Notes: generated by a model from the sequence alone, not told the origin. A stretch of 64,000 nucleotides of DNA from Streptomyces camponoticapitis (GCF_014646115.1 NZ_BMMV01000001.1:360084-424083), one strand, 5' to 3'; shown: positions 26,177-35,432, counted from the stretch's first letter. Numbers and translations: made by a program.

Positions 26177-26656
26177 ATGGCTGTTCAGGAGTACACCCCC
26201 GAGGAACTGGCCACCCAGCCCATCGGCTACTGGAGCGGCGCGACGATGCGCCTGGTCGTCGGCAGCATCCGTGCGGAGCTGGCCACCGAGGACCTCACCC
26301 AGCCGCACTGGTGGACGCTCAACCATGTCGCGGGCGCGCCCGGCGCCTGGGGGCCGGCCCGGCTCACCGAGCAGCTCACGCCCTTCGACGACCAGGACAG
26401 CGACTTCGACGCCGTGTACGGCGATCTGATCGCCCGCGGCTGGCTGGCCGAGGAGTCGGGCACGTTCGTCCTCACCGAGGCGGGGGAGGCCGGCCGGCTG
26501 CGTGCCAAGGAGCGGCTGACGAAGGTCAACGAGCGGGTGCACCGGGGCATCGCGCCGGAGGAGTACGCGGCGGCCCTGAACGTCCTGCGTCGGATGATCG
26601 ACAACCTGGGCGGCGACAGCGGCCTGCCGCGCACGAGCGCACGCGCCGGCGGCTGA
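26177..26656 (+). CDS. MarR/winged-helix-like protein
   Basis: This 159-residue soluble protein looks like a single winged-helix domain with flanking helices. It has a tryptophan-rich N-terminal helix (PIGYWSGATMRLVVG), HWWTLNHV as a recognition-region motif, and the typical wing segment LIARGWLAEESGTFVLTEAGEA. Similar Streptomyces proteins are annotated as MarR-like regulators. ATG 26177 follows GGAGGA at the right distance. It is probably monocistronic; its end is 49 bases from the convergent icmA stop. The target is unknown. Confidence 0.75.
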   Translation: MAVQEYTPEELATQPIGYWSGATMRLVVGSIRAELATEDLTQPHWWTLNHVAGAPGAWGPARLTEQLTPFDDQDSDFDAVYGDLIARGWLAEESGTFVLTEAGEAGRLRAKERLTKVNERVHRGIAPEEYAAALNVLRRMIDNLGGDSGLPRTSARAGG

Positions 26657-26705
26657 CGCGTACGGCGTCCCCGAGCCGTACGGCATCCCCGGGCGCCGCG
26701 CGGCG

Positions 26706-28424
26706 TCAGAAGCCGGGCGGCTCCGTGTACGTGCCCCACTCGTCCCGCAGTACGCCGCAGATCTCGCCCAGCGTCGCCTCGGCGCGGACGGCCTCCAGCA
26801 TCGGGCCGATCATGTTCGACCCGTCGCGCGCGGAGACCAGCATCGCGTCCAGCGCCGCCCGGACCCGGGCGTCGTCGCGGGCGGCCTTGCGGTCCGCCAG
26901 CTCCACCACCTGGTCGCGCTCGACCTCGTGGCTGACGCGCAGGATCTCCAGGTCGCCGGTGACCGAGCCGTGGTGGACGTTGACGCCGACGACCCTCTTC
27001 TCGCCCTTCTCCAGGGCGCGCTGGTACTGGAAGGCGGACTCCGCGATCTCGCCGGTGAACCAGCCGTCCTCGATGCCCCGCAGAATGCCGGACGTCATCG
27101 GGCCGATGGGGTGCCGCCCGTCGGGGTGCGCCCGCAGGCCGCGCTCCTTGATCTGCTCGAAGATCTTCTCGGCGTCGGCCTCGATGCGGTCCGTGAGCTG
27201 CTCGACGTACCAGGAACCGCCCAGCGGGTCGGCGACGTTGGCGACGCCCGTCTCCTCCATCAGCACCTGCTGGGTACGGAGGGCGATCTCGGCGGCCTGC
27301 TCGCTGGGCAGCGCCAGGGTCTCGTCCAGGGCGTTGGTGTGCAGCGAGTTGGTGCCGCCGAGGACCGCGGACAGCGCCTCGACGGCGGTCCGTACGACGT
27401 TGTTGTACGGCTGCTGCGCGGTGAGCGAGACACCCGCCGTCTGGGTGTGGAAGCGCAGCCACTGGGCCTTGTCCGTCCGCGCGCCGTACATCTCCTTCAT
27501 CCAGCGCGCCCAGATCCGGCGCGCGGCGCGGAACTTGGCGATCTCCTCGAAGAAGTCGAGATGCGCGTCGAAGAAGAAGGAGAGGCCGGGGGCGAAGACG
27601 TCGACGTCCATGCCGCGCGAGAGGCCCAGCTCCACGTACCCGAAGCCGTCGGCGAGGGTGTACGCGAGCTCCTGCGCGGCCGTGGCACCGGCCTCGCGGA
27701 TGTGGTAGCCGGAGACGGAGAGCGGCTTGTACGCGGGGATGGACGCCGCGCAGTGCTCCATCAGGTCGCCGATCAGCCGCAGATGGGGCTCGGGCTGGAA
27801 GAGCCACTCCTTCTGCGCGATGTACTCCTTGAAGATGTCGGTCTGGAGCGTGCCGTTCAGTACGGCGGGATCGATGCCCTGACGCTCGGCGGCGACGAGA
27901 TACATGCAGAAGACCGGGACGGCGGGGCCGCTGATCGTCATGGACGTCGTGACGTCACCGAGCGGCAGGTCGCCGAAGAGGATCTCCATGTCGGCGGCGG
28001 AGTCGATCGCGACGCCGCAGTGGCCGACCTCGCCGAGGGAGCGCGGGTCGTCGGAGTCGCGGCCCATGAGGGTCGGCATGTCGAAGGCCACGGAGAGACC
28101 GCCGCCGCCGTTGGCGAGGATGGTCTTGTAGCGCTCGTTCGTCTGGCGCGCGTTGCCGAAGCCCGCGAACTGGCGGATCGTCCACGTACGGCCCCGGTAG
28201 CCGGTCGCGTGGAGGCCGCGCGTGAAGGGGTACTCACCCGGCCAGCCGATCCGCTCGAAGCCCTCGTACGTGTCACCCGGACGGGGCCCGTAGACCGGCT
28301 CGACGGGGTCACCCGAAAGCGTGCTGAAGTCCGCGTCCCGCTTGCGGGCCTTGTCGTATCGGGCCTGCCAGCGCTGGCGGCCTTCCTCGATGGCTGCGGT
28401 GTCGGCGTGCGCGTGAGGGTCCAT
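26706..28424 (-). CDS. icmA: Isobutyryl-CoA/methylmalonyl-CoA mutase large subunit
   Basis: This 572-residue substrate-binding barrel belongs to a coenzyme B12-dependent acyl-CoA mutase. The length and close similarity in memory to Streptomyces IcmA (about 566 residues) favour isobutyryl-CoA to n-butyryl-CoA isomerisation over methylmalonyl-CoA mutase, which is longer and carries its own B12 domain. Key blocks are [57 protein letters not shown] and [13 protein letters not shown]. No DxHxxG cobalamin motif is present, so a separate small subunit (IcmB) must come from elsewhere. The ATG follows an AT-rich promoter with a 24-base near-palindrome, which suggests tight repression. Confidence 0.9.
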   Translation of the reverse strand: MDPHAHADTAAIEEGRQRWQARYDKARKRDADFSTLSGDPVEPVYGPRPGDTYEGFERIGWPGEYPFTRGLHATGYRGRTWTIRQFAGFGNARQTNERYKTILANGGGGLSVAFDMPTLMGRDSDDPRSLGEVGHCGVAIDSAADMEILFGDLPLGDVTTSMTISGPAVPVFCMYLVAAERQGIDPAVLNGTLQTDIFKEYIAQKEWLFQPEPHLRLIGDLMEHCAASIPAYKPLSVSGYHIREAGATAAQELAYTLADGFGYVELGLSRGMDVDVFAPGLSFFFDAHLDFFEEIAKFRAARRIWARWMKEMYGARTDKAQWLRFHTQTAGVSLTAQQPYNNVVRTAVEALSAVLGGTNSLHTNALDETLALPSEQAAEIALRTQQVLMEETGVANVADPLGGSWYVEQLTDRIEADAEKIFEQIKERGLRAHPDGRHPIGPMTSGILRGIEDGWFTGEIAESAFQYQRALEKGEKRVVGVNVHHGSVTGDLEILRVSHEVERDQVVELADRKAARDDARVRAALDAMLVSARDGSNMIGPMLEAVRAEATLGEICGVLRDEWGTYTEPPGF

Positions 28425-28431
28425 ACCTCGA

Positions 28432-28455
28432 ATTTACTTGGACGTCCTAGTAAAT
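28432..28455 (-). promoter_or_regulatory. icmA operator-promoter palindrome
   Basis: The 24-base inverted repeat has arms ATTTACT and AGTAAAT around the core GGACGTCC; only the one pair flanking the core fails to match. On the minus strand TTCGAC (28461-28456) and TAAATT (28436-28431) form a promoter with 19-base spacing. The start codon is six bases past the -10, so icmA may be leaderless. The palindrome fills the spacer and enters the -10, the classic position for a repressor. Confidence 0.65.
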
Positions 28456-28465
28456 GTCGAACGCA

Positions 28466-28494
28466 CACCGCCACGAGTTTTCCTCGTGGCGGTG
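28466..28494 (-). terminator. Hairpin terminator after the DUF3817 gene
   Basis: A perfect 12-base stem (CACCGCCACGAG and CTCGTGGCGGTG) has a five-base loop. It lies just past the stop of the minus-strand DUF3817 gene and upstream of the icmA promoter. Confidence 0.75.
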
Positions 28495-28507
28495 GAGGGG
28501 CCGGGGG

Positions 28508-28834
28508 TCAGGCCTCGACGGGAGCGGTCTCGTCCCGCGTGATCAGCGGCTGGACCTCTTTGGTGATCTTCGGTTCGACGAAGAACGAGGCGACCGGGAT
28601 GCAGCCGGCGGCCAGCACCCACAGGAGCTTCCCGAAGGGCCACTTCGCCTTGGAGCCCAGGTCGAAGGCGAAGACGACGTAGACGATGAAGAGCACGCCG
28701 TGGATCTGGGAGATCACCATGGTGTCGCCGGTGTCGAAGCCGTATTTCATGACGATGGCGACGGTGAAGACCAGCAGCCAGACGGCGGTGATGTACGCCA
28801 TGACCCGGTAGCGGGTCAGGATGCTCTGTTTCAT
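28508..28834 (-). CDS. DUF3817 membrane protein (first paralogue)
   Basis: This 108-residue protein has three membrane segments: MAYITAVWLLVFTVAIVMKY, HGVLFIVYVVFAFDLG and LLWVLAAGCIPVASFFV, with a charged C-terminus. The pattern is that of DUF3817, small actinobacterial membrane proteins of unknown function. ATG 28834 is seven bases after TACGCT (28847-28842 on the minus strand), so the transcript may be leaderless. It lies downstream of a MarR gene in the same direction. A second DUF3817 gene lies 6 kb to the right. Confidence 0.82.
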   Translation of the reverse strand: MKQSILTRYRVMAYITAVWLLVFTVAIVMKYGFDTGDTMVISQIHGVLFIVYVVFAFDLGSKAKWPFGKLLWVLAAGCIPVASFFVEPKITKEVQPLITRDETAPVEA

Positions 28835-28907
28835 GCCCATGAGCGTAACGACCCGAAAAATCCCCTCGGACATCGGGGCCCGGGGGCGGGGCGGGGGCGG
28901 ACGGCTC

Positions 28908-29417
28908 TCAGCTGTCGTCGAAGTCCTGGGCGGAGACGCGCAGCGGGCGCAGCATCGCGAAGATCTCGGCGCACTCCTCCGCGTCGTACGCCCCGAGGCC
29001 GAACTCCATCGCCATCAGATCGCGGGTCGCGGCCTCGACGACCTCACGGCCCTTGTCAGTGATGGAGGCGAGGGTGCCGCGGCCGTCGTTGGGGTTGGGG
29101 CGCTTGTCGACGAGGCCGGACCTGACCAGACGGTCGATCGTGTTCGTGACGGAGGTCGGGTGGACCATCAGCCTCTCGCCGATCTTGGACATGGTCAGCT
29201 CACCGGCCTTGGAGAAGGTGAGCAGCACGAGCGCCTCGTACCGGGCGAAGGTCAGCCCGTACGGCTTGACCACCGCGTCGACCTCGGCGAGCAGGATCTG
29301 ATGGGCCCGCATGATCGAGGTGATCGCGCCCATCGACGGCACTGGCCCCCAGCGCTGCTGCCAGAGCTCGTCGGCTCGGGCGATGGGATCGAAGGCGAGG
29401 CTGAGCGGCTTGGACAC
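28908..29417 (-). CDS. MarR-family transcriptional regulator
   Basis: This 169-residue winged-helix dimer protein has the MarR recognition helix and wing: LTMSKIGERLMVHPTSVTN followed by RLVRSGLVDKRPNPNDGRG, at about residues 75-115. GTG 29417 lies seven bases after TAAGGT (minus strand), with no Shine-Dalgarno site, which points to a leaderless transcript. It is divergent from the GH6 gene and 70 bases before the DUF3817 gene, which it may control. Effector unknown. Confidence 0.88.
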   Translation of the reverse strand: MSKPLSLAFDPIARADELWQQRWGPVPSMGAITSIMRAHQILLAEVDAVVKPYGLTFARYEALVLLTFSKAGELTMSKIGERLMVHPTSVTNTIDRLVRSGLVDKRPNPNDGRGTLASITDKGREVVEAATRDLMAMEFGLGAYDAEECAEIFAMLRPLRVSAQDFDDS

Positions 29418-29452
29418 GCGGACGACCTTACCCAGTGGTCATAAGGCGGTCT

Positions 29453-29485
29453 GCCCCTACTCCCGGATTGTCCGGGAGTAGGGGC
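29453..29485. repeat. Strong hairpin between divergent marR and GH6 genes
   Basis: A perfect 15-base stem (GCCCCTACTCCCGGA and its complement) has a three-base loop in a divergent intergenic region, where no terminator is expected. It may be an operator, a leader structure or a relic from rearrangement. There is no U-tract on either side. Confidence 0.6.
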
Positions 29486-29593
29486 GGCGGGCCTCGCGTA
29501 CGAGCGCGCCGGCGGTGTCGTACCACCACAGAGTGTGACCGTTATGTAACGATTGCCCGGTCCTGTGCCGCTTCGGTCGTTCAAGGGGGCTGG

Positions 29594-30625
29594 ATGTCCA
29601 GCCGCACCACGCGCCTCGTCTCCGTCGCCACCGCCGCCCTCGCCGTTTTCGCCCTCGCCGGCTGTTCCTCCGGCTCCGACGCCCCCGCGCCGGACAGGAC
29701 CGGGGCCGCGGCGGTGCGGGGCGAGGCGGCCCCGACCGCCGGTTCCCCCTTCTGGGTCGACCCGCGGAGCGACGCCGCGCGCCAGGTCGAGCAGTGGCAG
29801 GCGCAGGGCCGTACCGAGGACGCCAAGGCCCTCAGGCGGATCTCCGAACGCCCCGTGGCCGACTGGCCCGCGGGTGACGACCCCGCGCCCGAGATCCGGA
29901 AGGCCGTGAAGGGCGCCGCGGGAAAGCGCACGGTGGTCCTCGTCGCGTACAACATCCCGCACCGCGACTGCGGCCTGTACTCCGCCGGGGGCGCCCGCGA
30001 CGGCCGGGCCTACCTCGACTGGATCGACTCCTTCGCCGGCGCCATCGGCGACGCGCGCGCCCTGGTGATCCTGGAGCCGGACGCCGTCTCCCACCTGGTG
30101 GACGGCTGCACCCCGGCCGAGCACCACGGGGAGCGCAACCAGCTGCTCTCGGGGGCGATCGACCGGCTGAAGCGGCAACCGGCCACCAAGGTCTATCTGG
30201 ACGCGGGCAACCCGGCCTGGATCAAGGAGCCGTCGAAGATCGCCGAGCCGCTGCGCACGGCCGGAATCACCAGGGCGGACGGTTTCTCGCTCAACGTCTC
30301 CAACTTCCAGACGGACGAGGCGGTCAAAGCCTTCGGCACCAAGCTCTCCGGACTCCTCGACGGCGCGCACTTCACCATTGACACGAGCCGCAACGGGGCC
30401 GGCCCCCTCACGGGTGAGCGGGACGCCGCCGACGAGGCCTGGTGCAATCCACCGGGCAGATCGCTCGGTACGCCCCCGACCACCGAGACCGGTGACGCCC
30501 TGGTCGACGCGTTCCTCTGGATCAAACGGCCCGGCGACTCGGACGGCCCCTGCCGGGGCGGCCCGGCGGCCGGTACATGGTGGCCGGACTACGCCCTCGG
30601 GCTCGCCCGCCGCGCGCGCGGCTGA
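29594..30625 (+). CDS. cslZ: GH6 endoglucanase-like lipoprotein (CslZ-like)
   Basis: This 343-residue glycoside hydrolase family 6 protein probably cuts beta-1,4-glucan. The lipobox LAGC near residue 24 makes it a surface lipoprotein. The GH6 core has VVLVAYNIPHRDCG, the catalytic-acid region LVILEPDAVSHL, VYLDAGNPAW, SLNVSNF and FTIDTSRNGAGP. ATG 29594 follows GGGGGC. It is convergent with glxA with only 15 bases between stops. In Streptomyces a GH6 enzyme next to cslA-glxA is thought to trim the CslA glycan at hyphal tips; I infer that role here. Confidence 0.87.
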   Translation: MSSRTTRLVSVATAALAVFALAGCSSGSDAPAPDRTGAAAVRGEAAPTAGSPFWVDPRSDAARQVEQWQAQGRTEDAKALRRISERPVADWPAGDDPAPEIRKAVKGAAGKRTVVLVAYNIPHRDCGLYSAGGARDGRAYLDWIDSFAGAIGDARALVILEPDAVSHLVDGCTPAEHHGERNQLLSGAIDRLKRQPATKVYLDAGNPAWIKEPSKIAEPLRTAGITRADGFSLNVSNFQTDEAVKAFGTKLSGLLDGAHFTIDTSRNGAGPLTGERDAADEAWCNPPGRSLGTPPTTETGDALVDAFLWIKRPGDSDGPCRGGPAAGTWWPDYALGLARRARG

Positions 30626-30640
30626 ACCGGCGCCCCGGGG

Positions 30641-32605
30641 CTACTCGCCCCGCACCTGGATCCACCTCGCCTCCGACGACACCCCCGCCGTGTCCGTCAC
30701 GAACAGCATGTACCAGCCCGGCGGCACCAGCGTCGGGTCCGACGGCACGTCCACCGTCAGCGAGCCGCCCCGCTTGGTCATCCCGAGCTCGATCGAGCGC
30801 TGCTCCACGTCGGTGCTGTGCGTGACGGCGCTCGGCCTCATCAGCCGCGCCTTCGCGATCCGCTCCGGATGCTCCGTACGGAAGGTGGCCCGCCCGTTCT
30901 GGTCGAGTTCCGCCGGTCCCGCCGCCAGCACCGGCCGCCGCTTCGCGCGCTCGCCTTCCAAGGAGGGCGGCGTGTAGATCTCCACCCGCTGCTCGAACGT
31001 GCCGAGTTTCGTGTTGTCCGCGTCGTCGAAGAGCGGGTCGGAGCCGAAGGTCGCCACCCGCCCGTCGGGCAGCAGCAGCGCCTCGGAGTGGTAGTTGCGG
31101 CCCACCGTCGGGTCGGCCGCCCTGGTGAAGGTGTTGGTCTCCGGGTCGTAGAACTGCGCCTTGAGGATGTCGCTGGCGCCCCGCCCCCGGTAGTCGGACG
31201 AGCCGCCGCTGGTGAAGACCGTGTCGTCCGGCATGATCACGCTGCTCAGGTAGCGCGTCCCCTGCGGCAGATCCGGCCCGGCCCGGAAGGCCGGACTGTC
31301 CTCCTTCAGGTCCACGATCGCCGTACGGGACGTGGCCTTCGACGACTCGCCGACCCCGCCCCCGCCGAGGACCATCACCTTCTGGTCCTGCGCGGGCGGC
31401 AGCACCAGTGAGGCGGAGGTCTCCGTCTGGTCGAGCCGGCTGAGCCCGTCGACCTTCGTGAAGATGTTCCTCCGCAGGTCCCACAGACCGGGCTGACGGC
31501 CCGCCGTGGCGGGGCCGTACCCCGCGTTCGACCCGGAGTAGAAGATCTTGCCGCCCTTGGTGAGGAAGAGCGCGGGATACGTCGGGAAGTAGCGCGTCGG
31601 TCCCTTGGACCACTTCTTGGACTTGGGGTCGTAGATCTCGTTGTCTCCCGTCAGTACGGCGCCGACGTCGTCCAGGCCCGAGACGGCGAGCACCCGGCCG
31701 TCCTGGAGGGTGACCAGCGTCGGGTACCAGCGGGCCTCCTTCATCGGGTCCACCCGGATGTACCTCTCCGCCACCGGGTCGAACTCGTACGCCGCCTTGA
31801 TGCCCTGGAAATCCTGCTTCTCGGTGGTCAGCTTCTGCGCCAGGCCGTAGAAGTTGCCCGCGTCCCTGCCCTTGAGTCCGACGATCCGGTACTGCGCGGC
31901 CTCCGTCGTCAGCGCCCGCGGCCCCTTGTCGACGGCCTCCACGAAGACCCGCGCCTCGCCCGCGGTGACCTTGGTCTTCCAGGGCAGCATCCGGCCGCCC
32001 TTGGCGTATGTGATCTTGAAGTCCCGCTTCGCCCTGGGCACCGTGACGTCGAACTTGCTCACGTACTCGACCCCCGACGGGGACCGGAAGCGGGTGCCCT
32101 TCTTGAAGGTCCGCGCCCTGTCCGGGCTCTCGTTCTTGACCCGCATCCCGCCGCCCGCCCGGTCGACCTCCCCGTCCAGGACCTCGTAGCGGGCGGTGCC
32201 GCCCGCCACCAGCAGCCGCCCGTCGGCGAGTTGGGAGTGGCCCGAGCAGAAGAAGTCCTCGGGGGTGGGGATCTTGCGGTACGAGTTGTCCGCCGGGTCC
32301 CACAAGACGGTGTCGAAGGTGCCCGCGTCGAACTTCTGCTGGCTGTTGCCGGAGCCGGCGATGAGCAGCACCTTGCCGGTGCGCAGCAGCGCGGCGTGGA
32401 TGGCGTTGGTGCGGTACTCCTCGGGTACGTTGAGCACCTCCCAGGAGCCGTACCGCGCCTTGTACCCGGGCTGCGCGATCTTGTACGCGTGGTACTTGTC
32501 CTCCGCGAAGGAGATGGCCGCCGGCGCGTTGAGCGACATCAGCAGCACCACCGCCCCACCGCCGAGCAGCGTCTTCTTGAACTTGTGCGAGGGCCGGTAG
32601 GCCAT
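30641..32605 (-). CDS. glxA: Copper radical oxidase GlxA (galactose-oxidase-like)
   Basis: This 654-residue exported enzyme has a kelch beta-propeller and a C-terminal Ig-like domain. It is thought to act with CslA in making or modifying the tip glycan by oxidising alcohols to aldehydes and H2O2. The N-terminal hydrophobic stretch (13-31) is a signal anchor. Cys120 (PEDFFCSGH) and Tyr294 (EARWYPTL) probably form the Cys-Tyr cofactor by analogy with galactose oxidase. His in RNYHSEAL and in AVTHSTDVEQ are probable copper ligands. ATG 32605 has AGGAGG ten bases upstream. It lies three bases after cslA. Confidence 0.92.
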   Translation of the reverse strand: MAYRPSHKFKKTLLGGGAVVLLMSLNAPAAISFAEDKYHAYKIAQPGYKARYGSWEVLNVPEEYRTNAIHAALLRTGKVLLIAGSGNSQQKFDAGTFDTVLWDPADNSYRKIPTPEDFFCSGHSQLADGRLLVAGGTARYEVLDGEVDRAGGGMRVKNESPDRARTFKKGTRFRSPSGVEYVSKFDVTVPRAKRDFKITYAKGGRMLPWKTKVTAGEARVFVEAVDKGPRALTTEAAQYRIVGLKGRDAGNFYGLAQKLTTEKQDFQGIKAAYEFDPVAERYIRVDPMKEARWYPTLVTLQDGRVLAVSGLDDVGAVLTGDNEIYDPKSKKWSKGPTRYFPTYPALFLTKGGKIFYSGSNAGYGPATAGRQPGLWDLRRNIFTKVDGLSRLDQTETSASLVLPPAQDQKVMVLGGGGVGESSKATSRTAIVDLKEDSPAFRAGPDLPQGTRYLSSVIMPDDTVFTSGGSSDYRGRGASDILKAQFYDPETNTFTRAADPTVGRNYHSEALLLPDGRVATFGSDPLFDDADNTKLGTFEQRVEIYTPPSLEGERAKRRPVLAAGPAELDQNGRATFRTEHPERIAKARLMRPSAVTHSTDVEQRSIELGMTKRGGSLTVDVPSDPTLVPPGWYMLFVTDTAGVSSEARWIQVRGE

Positions 32606-32608
32606 GGG

Positions 32609-34372
32609 TCAGTTCCCTCCTGTCGTCGTGGCGAGAGCCGGCTCCGGCTGCTCCGGCCCGTCCTCGACGGCCGGCACCGGGACGCGCGCCGCGACGCGGC
32701 GAGCGCGCAGGGTGGTCCAGCCCCAGACGGCGACCGGGGCGAGCGAGACGACCAGGGCCAGTACGGCCCAGGTGCGCATGGCGGCGTGGGTGTTGCCGAA
32801 GTGGACGGACGCCGCGAGTGAGCTGGAGAGCACGGCGGCCCAGAACAGATGCAGCCGGAAGGTCATGGGCCGGTCGGCACTGGTCTCGCCGCCCTTCGGG
32901 GTGACCACGAACCGGCCCTGGGTACGCAGCACCGCCGAGCCCAGCGACTTGAGATAGATGGGCGCGCACAGCGCCGACATGGCCATTCCGGCGATCCCGC
33001 CGGAGCCGCTGGGCTCGTGCGGCGAGACGTTGTGGCGCCGGTTCCAGAGGTAGAGCCCGATCTGGCAGGCGGCCGCGTCGCTGTAGAGCATCAGCCAGAG
33101 CGAGGACGACACCTGTGTGCCGGAGGCGCCGAGCCAGAGGAACAGGACGCAGCTGAGGATGCCGAGCAGCCAGTTGACGGCGGTCATCGGGTAGTAGACG
33201 AGCATCAGCGTGTAGCTGATGAGCCGGCCGGGCGGCACCCGGAACACCGCCTTGCCGTACTGCCGGAGGATGGTCTCGTAGGTCCCCCGCGACCAGCGCA
33301 GCTGCTGGGTGAAGAAGTCGGTCCAGGAGGCGGGGCCCTCCCCGACGGCGAGGACGTCGGGCGTGTAGACGGACCGCCAGAACCGCCCGGTCTGCGGGTT
33401 CCTCCTGCGGTGCAGTTCGAAGCCGGTGGCCATGTCCTCGGTGATGGAGTCGTAGAGGCCGCCGACCTGCTTGAGCGCGGTGACCCGTACGGCGTTGTTG
33501 GTGCCGACGAACATGGGCGCGTGGTAGCGGTTGCCGGCCCGCTGGATCAGCGCGTGGAAGAGGAACTGCTGGGACTCGGCCGCCTTGGTGACGGCCGCGT
33601 CGTAGTTGCCGTAGACCTGCGGTCCGACGACGAAGGCGACGTCCGGGTCACGGAAGAAGCCCAGCATCCTCTCCAGGAAGTTGGGCAGCGGGACGTGGTC
33701 GGTGTCGACGGAGGCGAAGAAGTCGTAGTCGTCGCCGTACATCGCGAGCCAGGCGTTGTAGTTGCCGTGTTTGGTGCGGGCCTTGTGGACGCCTTCCTTC
33801 CTGTTCCACTCCGGTACGCCGAGGCGGCTGAAGTGACAGACCCCCAGCTCCCGGCAGAGCAGCCGGGCGGACGGATCGTCGCCCTCGTCGAGGAGCCAGA
33901 CGTCGAGGGGGCCGCGGTGGCGCAGCCGTACGGCTCCTTCGAGGGTGGCCCGCAGCATGGAGAGCGGTTCCTTGCCGGGGACGTACGTGGTGACGAAGGC
34001 GACGCGGGTGCCCACCTCGGGGACGACGGGGACGGGGTCCCTGGCGACGAGCGTCGCGTGTGCGATGGAGGCGACGTTGACCAGCATGAAGAGGGCGATG
34101 AGCCCGATCGACACGAGCATCACGGTGTCGAAGGCGACGAGCCAGCGGGCGGCGCCCTCGCGTTCGGTCCAGTGGGTGGGCCAGACGAGATAGACCAGCA
34201 GCACTCCGGAGAGGAGGGGGGCCATGACCATCAGCAGGACGGCGCGCACGCGGTGGGGCTCCCGCGCGAGAAGACTCCGGTACTCCACCTGGTACGCGGC
34301 CGTCCGGTCCGGCTCCGTCAGCGGGCCGGCGAGACAGCTGTAGGTGTCGTAGTCGTAGCCCTCCGGCCGCAC
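32609..34372 (-). CDS. cslA: Cellulose synthase-like glycosyltransferase CslA (GT2)
   Basis: This processive GT2 glycosyltransferase makes a beta-glucan at the growing tip in Streptomyces. Two membrane helices precede the catalytic domain, which has the metal-binding aspartates (FFASVDTDHVPLP), the acceptor motif SITEDMATG and the processivity motif QQLRWSRG. At least five helices follow. I chose GTG 34372, preceded by GGAGG and giving the start RPEGYDYDTYSCLAGP; an in-frame ATG at 34492 adds 40 residues without family match. It is followed three bases later by glxA. There is no PilZ domain, so c-di-GMP control is not evident. Confidence 0.9.
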   Translation of the reverse strand: MRPEGYDYDTYSCLAGPLTEPDRTAAYQVEYRSLLAREPHRVRAVLLMVMAPLLSGVLLVYLVWPTHWTEREGAARWLVAFDTVMLVSIGLIALFMLVNVASIAHATLVARDPVPVVPEVGTRVAFVTTYVPGKEPLSMLRATLEGAVRLRHRGPLDVWLLDEGDDPSARLLCRELGVCHFSRLGVPEWNRKEGVHKARTKHGNYNAWLAMYGDDYDFFASVDTDHVPLPNFLERMLGFFRDPDVAFVVGPQVYGNYDAAVTKAAESQQFLFHALIQRAGNRYHAPMFVGTNNAVRVTALKQVGGLYDSITEDMATGFELHRRRNPQTGRFWRSVYTPDVLAVGEGPASWTDFFTQQLRWSRGTYETILRQYGKAVFRVPPGRLISYTLMLVYYPMTAVNWLLGILSCVLFLWLGASGTQVSSSLWLMLYSDAAACQIGLYLWNRRHNVSPHEPSGSGGIAGMAMSALCAPIYLKSLGSAVLRTQGRFVVTPKGGETSADRPMTFRLHLFWAAVLSSSLAASVHFGNTHAAMRTWAVLALVVSLAPVAVWGWTTLRARRVAARVPVPAVEDGPEQPEPALATTTGGN

Positions 34373-34515
34373 GGTGCCTCCAGTCAACTCCAGCGCGTGA
34401 GCGAGGTCGATATCCTCAGAAAAGTGGATATACCTCGGCGTGTCGACTGGGGTCGTCCGTGCGAGTGGCGGTAGGGGGAGCCGAAGCGGCATTGGAGATC
34501 ACGGATCTGACGACG

Positions 34516-34553
34516 GATCCGGCGGCCGGGGGCGTGCCCCTGACCGCCGGATC
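34516..34553 (-). terminator. Two-layer hairpin terminator upstream of cslA
   Basis: GATCCGGCGG (34516-34525) pairs with CCGCCGGATC (34544-34553). The loop holds an inner GGGGC-GT-GCCCC stem. It lies 59 bases beyond the stop of the minus-strand thiamine-binding-like gene and before cslA. Confidence 0.7.
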
Positions 34554-34611
34554 CGGTGGTGCTTGACCCGATGGGGTGACGTGAGGTGAGAAGCGCGGCC
34601 GGCGGGCGCCG

Positions 34612-34905
34612 TCAGCCGGCGAGGTGCCGCTCCAGGGACTCGACCTTCGAGTTGAGGGCGTCGGTGACCCCGGGCCGTACGTCGGCCTTCAGGACGAGGG
34701 ACACACGCGGGGCCCGCGCCTCGACGGCGGCGACCGCCCGCTTGACCACGTCCATCACCTCGTCCCACTCGCCCTCGACGGAGGTGAACATGGCGTCGGT
34801 GTGGTTCGGCAGTCCGGACTCGCGTACGACGCGGACGGCGTCCGCGACGTACTCGGCGACATCCTCGCCCACACCGAGCGGCGTGATGGAAAAGGCGGCG
34901 ATCAT
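34612..34905 (-). CDS. MTH1187/YkoF-family thiamine-binding-like protein
   Basis: This 97-residue cytoplasmic protein belongs to the small ferredoxin-like MTH1187 family (DUF77). Family features are [20 protein letters not shown] at the start, [20 protein letters not shown] in the middle and [14 protein letters not shown]. Some members bind thiamine or its precursors; the ligand here is not proven. The start overlaps the stop of the DUF3817 gene (ATGA), so they are coupled. Confidence 0.86.
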   Translation of the reverse strand: MIAAFSITPLGVGEDVAEYVADAVRVVRESGLPNHTDAMFTSVEGEWDEVMDVVKRAVAAVEARAPRVSLVLKADVRPGVTDALNSKVESLERHLAG

Positions 34906-35246
34906 GCGCTGACCGTACCCTCGCGGCGGGCGCGGGAGGCGATGACCTCGTCCTCGGCCTCACGCTTGAGCTTGCGCTCCGCGAAGAAGCCGCCGGTCGG
35001 CAGGACCGACAGGACGAAGTAGAGGGCGGCGGTCCCGAGCGGCCAGCGGACGCGCTTCCAGGCGTCCAGCCAGAAGATCACGTAGAGGACGAAGAGCAGT
35101 CCGTGGATCAGGCCCATCGGGAAGACGGCGTCGAAGTCCGTCGTGCGCTTGAGCACGGAGCAGACGAGCAGCAGCAGGAAGGACACGGCCTCCGGCGCCG
35201 ATACCAGGCGGAGACGGTGGAGGGATGAGGCGGTCTTGATGTCCAC
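34902..35246 (-). CDS. DUF3817 membrane protein (second paralogue)
   Basis: This 114-residue protein has three hydrophobic segments: [33 protein letters not shown] and [17 protein letters not shown], with a positively charged tail. It is a paralogue of the gene at 28508 and shares the H-G-x-LF-x-x-Y-V pattern in segment two. GTG 35246 follows AAAGG. It begins a two-gene operon with the MTH1187 protein. Function unknown. Confidence 0.84.
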   Translation of the reverse strand: MDIKTASSLHRLRLVSAPEAVSFLLLLVCSVLKRTTDFDAVFPMGLIHGLLFVLYVIFWLDAWKRVRWPLGTAALYFVLSVLPTGGFFAERKLKREAEDEVIASRARREGTVSA

Positions 35247-35432
35247 GGGGCAGGCACCTTTGTCGTCGGGGGGCGGCGCGGTCGTCGCCGGGTGATCACC
35301 GTGATCGCCGCGCGCGGGATCACCGCGGGTCGCCCGCGCGCGTGATCATCTTGTGAACGCGCGCACAAGCGACGTCCCATTGTGACACCGGGCTTTGCCC
35401 GCTTTTTATCCGGGCCCGGATACCGTCGACCC

